Shown here: in pieces, positions 61,155 through 64,000 of the stretch
Numbering within the stretch: position 1 is the stretch's first letter
Layout of the letters: each line of letters begins with the position of its first letter
Origin: Epiperipatus broadwayi
Taxonomy: Eukaryota; Onychophora; Udeonychophora; Euonychophora; Peripatidae
Assembly (NCBI GenBank): GCA_028023455.1
Contig: JAQFVV010000356.1
Coordinates: 62,001-126,000 of the forward strand
DNA length: 64,000 bases
Reading direction: 5' to 3'
Notes under the pieces: generated by a model
The model's database searches: none
Seen by the model: only the letters and a program-made list of their open reading frames with translations
Told to the model about the DNA's origin: nothing
Made by a program: the position numbers and the translations under genes

Positions 61155-62530
61155 ACACCATCCATTGTAGATAAATAAATTAATGATTATTATTAATAAT
61201 TTATTATCCTAGAGCCATATCATATCATTTTTGTCCCAAAAATAGACTTTAAACTTCAGTTAAACAGTAGTAAAGCTTTTTTTATATTACATATAAATCA
61301 TTATATGTATTAATTTAACTTCATATATATAATGATTTTTTAAGTACAAAGATGTACACAAAATAACTAGAATCATTCTTTAGAAAACCATCACCTTGTA
61401 GTGCATGCTTCTTCCACAGGATGCCTCTTGCAGGGATTTTCTTGCACCAATCTGCCAATTTTTGTCATTGAGAGAAATTGTATTATAGCATAGTAAATGT
61501 TTTTGTTAAGTGTATTTCGCTTATTGGTCAATTTTTATAATGGCTGAAAAGTTGAAACAATATGAAATTCTATTTTTTGTTAAAAAAAATTGAAGGAAAA
61601 ATCATTGTAATTCTTGAAACAACTTCTAAGCAGGCTTCTCTGTGAAAAATACAAGTTTATAAGTAGTTTAATAAAAGTATCAATTTTATCAATGTCCTAA
61701 AAACATGGTGAGTAAAGTACAATATTAAGAAGATGCTGAATTTTTTTTTGGATGCAAATGGCATTATTCACTCATAATTTGTTCATAATGACCAAATATT
61801 GAAAATCTAAAGTTTGTGTGATGTGGTAAAAACAAAAACATTCAATTTTTCATTTTTTGGGAATGTAAATTTTACCATGCCAAGCCTTGAATATGAAACA
61901 ATTTTTAATTGAATTCAGTATGATTCAGTTTATCCATAAACCATATTTACTCACTCTCACTCTATGCAACTTCTTTTTATTTTCTTGAATGAAAAAATGT
62001 CTCAAAAATTTTTTTGCAGGCTTAGAAGTGAAAAAAAAATATTATGTAGGCATTAAAAGGCATCATTCTGTAAGAGTTTCTGAACTACTTCAAAAAGTGA
62101 AATACATTTTTAGACCAGTGTGGTTACATTAAATATATACTTTGAAAGGGATTCAATTTGTAACCCCTAAAAATAAAAACACATTTTTTTTATTACAAAA
62201 TTCATTTTTTTGGGATCTGCCTTCATACACTTAAATCTTCCATACCATTGTCCATTCTTGAAACATATGAAAAAGGTAAATGGTCCAAAGATATATTTTA
62301 ATGCTACATCAAAATTCTTAATGGGTCACAATTTCTTAGATGTTATTTGCCTGGTATTTGTCAACAATTTACAAGTGCCAAAAATTCTCCAATCACAACT
62401 TTAACACTATTCACGTTAGATAAATACATTAACGATTATTATTAACCATTTTAGGCCAGATATTATCATCACATTTCTAAACCAGATATAAAATTTAAAC
62501 TTCAGTATCATATTTCTTTTTCCATGTGTA
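61155..62530 (+). repeat. Direct repeats flanking the mariner remnant
   Basis: About 61165-61290 and 62412-62520 share TAGATAAATA.ATTAA.GATTATTATTAA, then AGA/AGAT..ATATCAT and ACTTTAAACTTCAGT in the same order and orientation, with the mariner remnant between them. They may be two copies of a dispersed repeat or an old duplication. They are too diverged to decide. Confidence 0.45.
61540..62170 (+). pseudogene. Mariner transposase remnant
   Basis: LDANGIIHS at about 61747-61775, followed by FVHNDQ, corresponds to the mariner D-x-x-GIIHxEFVPxGQ segment with the second catalytic Asp. PYLLTLTLCNFFLFS at about 61940-61985 matches PYSPDLAPCDFFLFP, with the third catalytic Asp changed to Asn and a stop just after. 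MKKCLKNFFAGLEV, RVSELLQKV and a tail like FERDSI follow. The spacing fits a mariner protein of about 340 residues. Frameshifts and stops are many, and no terminal inverted repeats were recognised, so only the central and C-terminal parts are secure. Confidence 0.7.
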
Positions 62531-62693
62531 ATATTTTTTAAAAAATATTCTTAAAGCTTGTGGTCTTTATACATATTGAAAGCATAATAGACTGATAAGT
62601 TTTAAGTACATTTAAAAAAAAGATATCAGACATATAAAAATAGAAGTACGGTTTAATTATTTCATATGTTTATGTTCTATTAAAAATAATATA

Positions 62694-63768
62694 CATCTGG
62701 GTCTCGTTTTACGCGATAGATAGGTTCCTCAGAAAACACGCGCAAACGAAATCGCGCAAAAATAGACGTAACTTACATTGAAAAAGAGGGGATGCGGTCA
62801 AAGCACCAAGTAAAATTACTTTAAAATTCGTGCAAAAAAAAATATAAGGACATAAAATATGACTAATAAAAAATTTCAAATTTGAAAAAAATTGATACAA
62901 GACAAACTTTTTTAAACTATAATATTTAATTTTATTCAAAATAACATATTTTTATGCATAATTTACAGTACGGTAATTTACATTTTTTTATACACATTTT
63001 AATTATTATCGCTATTTGCCAAAACATACGTTTGTTTGCGCTCTCACGTTGTGTTAATGTTTTTCTGTTGACAATGTAATTAGTAATTAATCTTTGAGAC
63101 AATGATTTTATTAATTGTTTATGAACTTAGACTTATGATAATAAAAAGAAATTTATTCACAACTGCTGGGAAAAATTTAATTAAAACTAAGAACTAAAAA
63201 TTAAATTCTTATTTTTGTCTTTAATTTTCAATTCCGTTTAAAAATCAAATTTCACATCACATTATTTCAAGTCGCGTAAGTAATTATTAAATTGTTAATT
63301 ACAATTAAAAATCAGATTTTAATTGTCAAATTTAATTGTGCCCACTGCTATTACTGACCTTTTAAAAATAAACTTGTGGACACTAAATGATTAATAATTG
63401 ATTAGTTCTTTTTTTAAAAAGCAAAAACGGAATGTGATTTAAAGTGCAAAATTAATACACACAATGTTTGAACAAATTTACATTATAATCTTGTAAAATT
63501 TAATGTGTGTATACATAAAATGTGGAAATCATGATTTTAATTTCATTATTGCATAAAATCTTACTATTATAAAGCACTGAAAATATTGAAATTACTAAGT
63601 TGAAAGTCGAATTCCAATAATGTGCTATTACTTTCAATATAACGTAAGTGCACGAAATTTATTATTTAAAGTAATAGCGCAATATCGGAGATCGACTTCC
63701 GGTGAAACACGAATTGCTGCAACTTCAAAATCGTGTTAAATAAGTCCACGTAAAAAGAGACCTAGGTG
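62694..63768. mobile_element. Non-autonomous pogo/Tigger-like DNA transposon
   Basis: The left end CATCTGGGTCTCGTTTTACG (62694-62713) and the complement of the right end CACCTAGGTCTCTTTTTACG (63749-63768) agree at 17 of 20 positions. Both are flanked by TA, the target duplication of the Tc1/mariner/pogo superfamily. Subterminal CpG-rich sequence near the left end (CGCGCAAACGAAATCGCGC) is typical of Tigger-like repeats whose ends read CTCGTTTTACGCGA. The 1075-bp interior has no transposase; the 76-codon minus-strand frame at 62709-62939 is not one. The remaining bases to 64000 show nothing recognisable. Confidence 0.75.
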
Positions 63769-64000
63769 TACCTGTGGTTTAACGTTTTCATTTTAATAAA
63801 TAATTAGAAATAGCGTCTAATAAATAAGTATAAATAACGGATTAGCATCAAAGCTAAATGCAAAAAGTTTATCAGTTGCTTCTCAAATTGTAATAATTAA
63901 TTTTAATAAATTGTTCATAAAAAAAGTAAAGCAGATTTCAAAAAGTCACCATAAAATAAAGAAAAACATTATTCCGAAACTAAGAATTTGAATGGTTTTT

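Overview
The window looks like repeat-dense intergenic DNA of an AT-rich invertebrate animal. There are no operons or compact genes. Most recognisable sequence is transposable elements of metazoan type: RTE-like LINEs, Penelope-like elements, Ty3/Gypsy, hAT, mariner and pogo/Tigger elements, and tRNA-derived SINEs. Microsatellites of AAT, CAT, AC and AT type are common. A molluscan (possibly cephalopod) source fits the impression given by the repeats, but I hold that only weakly. No complete host gene is visible. The one candidate host coding piece is a short CpG-rich first exon with a splice donor at 49944-49998.

Layout: 2.3-3.2 kb, 3' end of a zinc-knuckle LINE (-) between two trinucleotide tracts; 4.0-4.8 kb, a foldback element and a hammerhead-bearing repeat; 5.2-5.4 kb, a dimeric SINE; 5.97-8.85 kb, an almost full-length RTE LINE (-) with about five lesions; 9.2-9.4 kb, a decayed hammerhead repeat; 13.3-13.7 kb, a Penelope-type terminal repeat with a hammerhead ribozyme (-); 14.8-19.05 kb, a short LTR retrotransposon (-) with 1.4-kb LTRs and only gag remnants; 19.8-21.0 kb, an older RTE (-); 21.46-34.4 kb, a large inverted duplication of a chimeric RTE plus about 1.3 kb of non-RTE DNA. 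The left arm of that duplication is split by a 3.6-kb Penelope-like insertion. Then 36.4-41.5 kb, a degenerate Ty3/Gypsy element; 43.0-46.0 kb, a small inverted-repeat element, a Penelope terminal repeat with a second hammerhead, an inverted pair of GIY-YIG tails, and a Penelope RT-endonuclease ORF of 405 codons; 47.24-49.65 kb, a hAT element holding a foldback hammerhead repeat; 57.05-57.73 kb, a second BED/hAT remnant; 58.12-58.23 kb, a very young tRNA-derived SINE; 59.2-59.7 kb, an RTE copy with a 5' inversion; 61.5-62.2 kb, a mariner remnant; 62.69-63.77 kb, a non-autonomous pogo/Tigger-like element.

The most interesting signal is a set of hammerhead self-cleaving ribozymes of type I with minimal stem III. 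Two sit in Penelope-type terminal repeats (13464-13521 and 43331-43388, both -). Two more, plus decayed relatives, sit in a separate short repeat family that ends in a tRNA T-loop-like sequence (4665-4725 and 49300-49359, +). All were found by hand-folding. No database search or energy calculation was possible, and all boundaries are estimates by eye.
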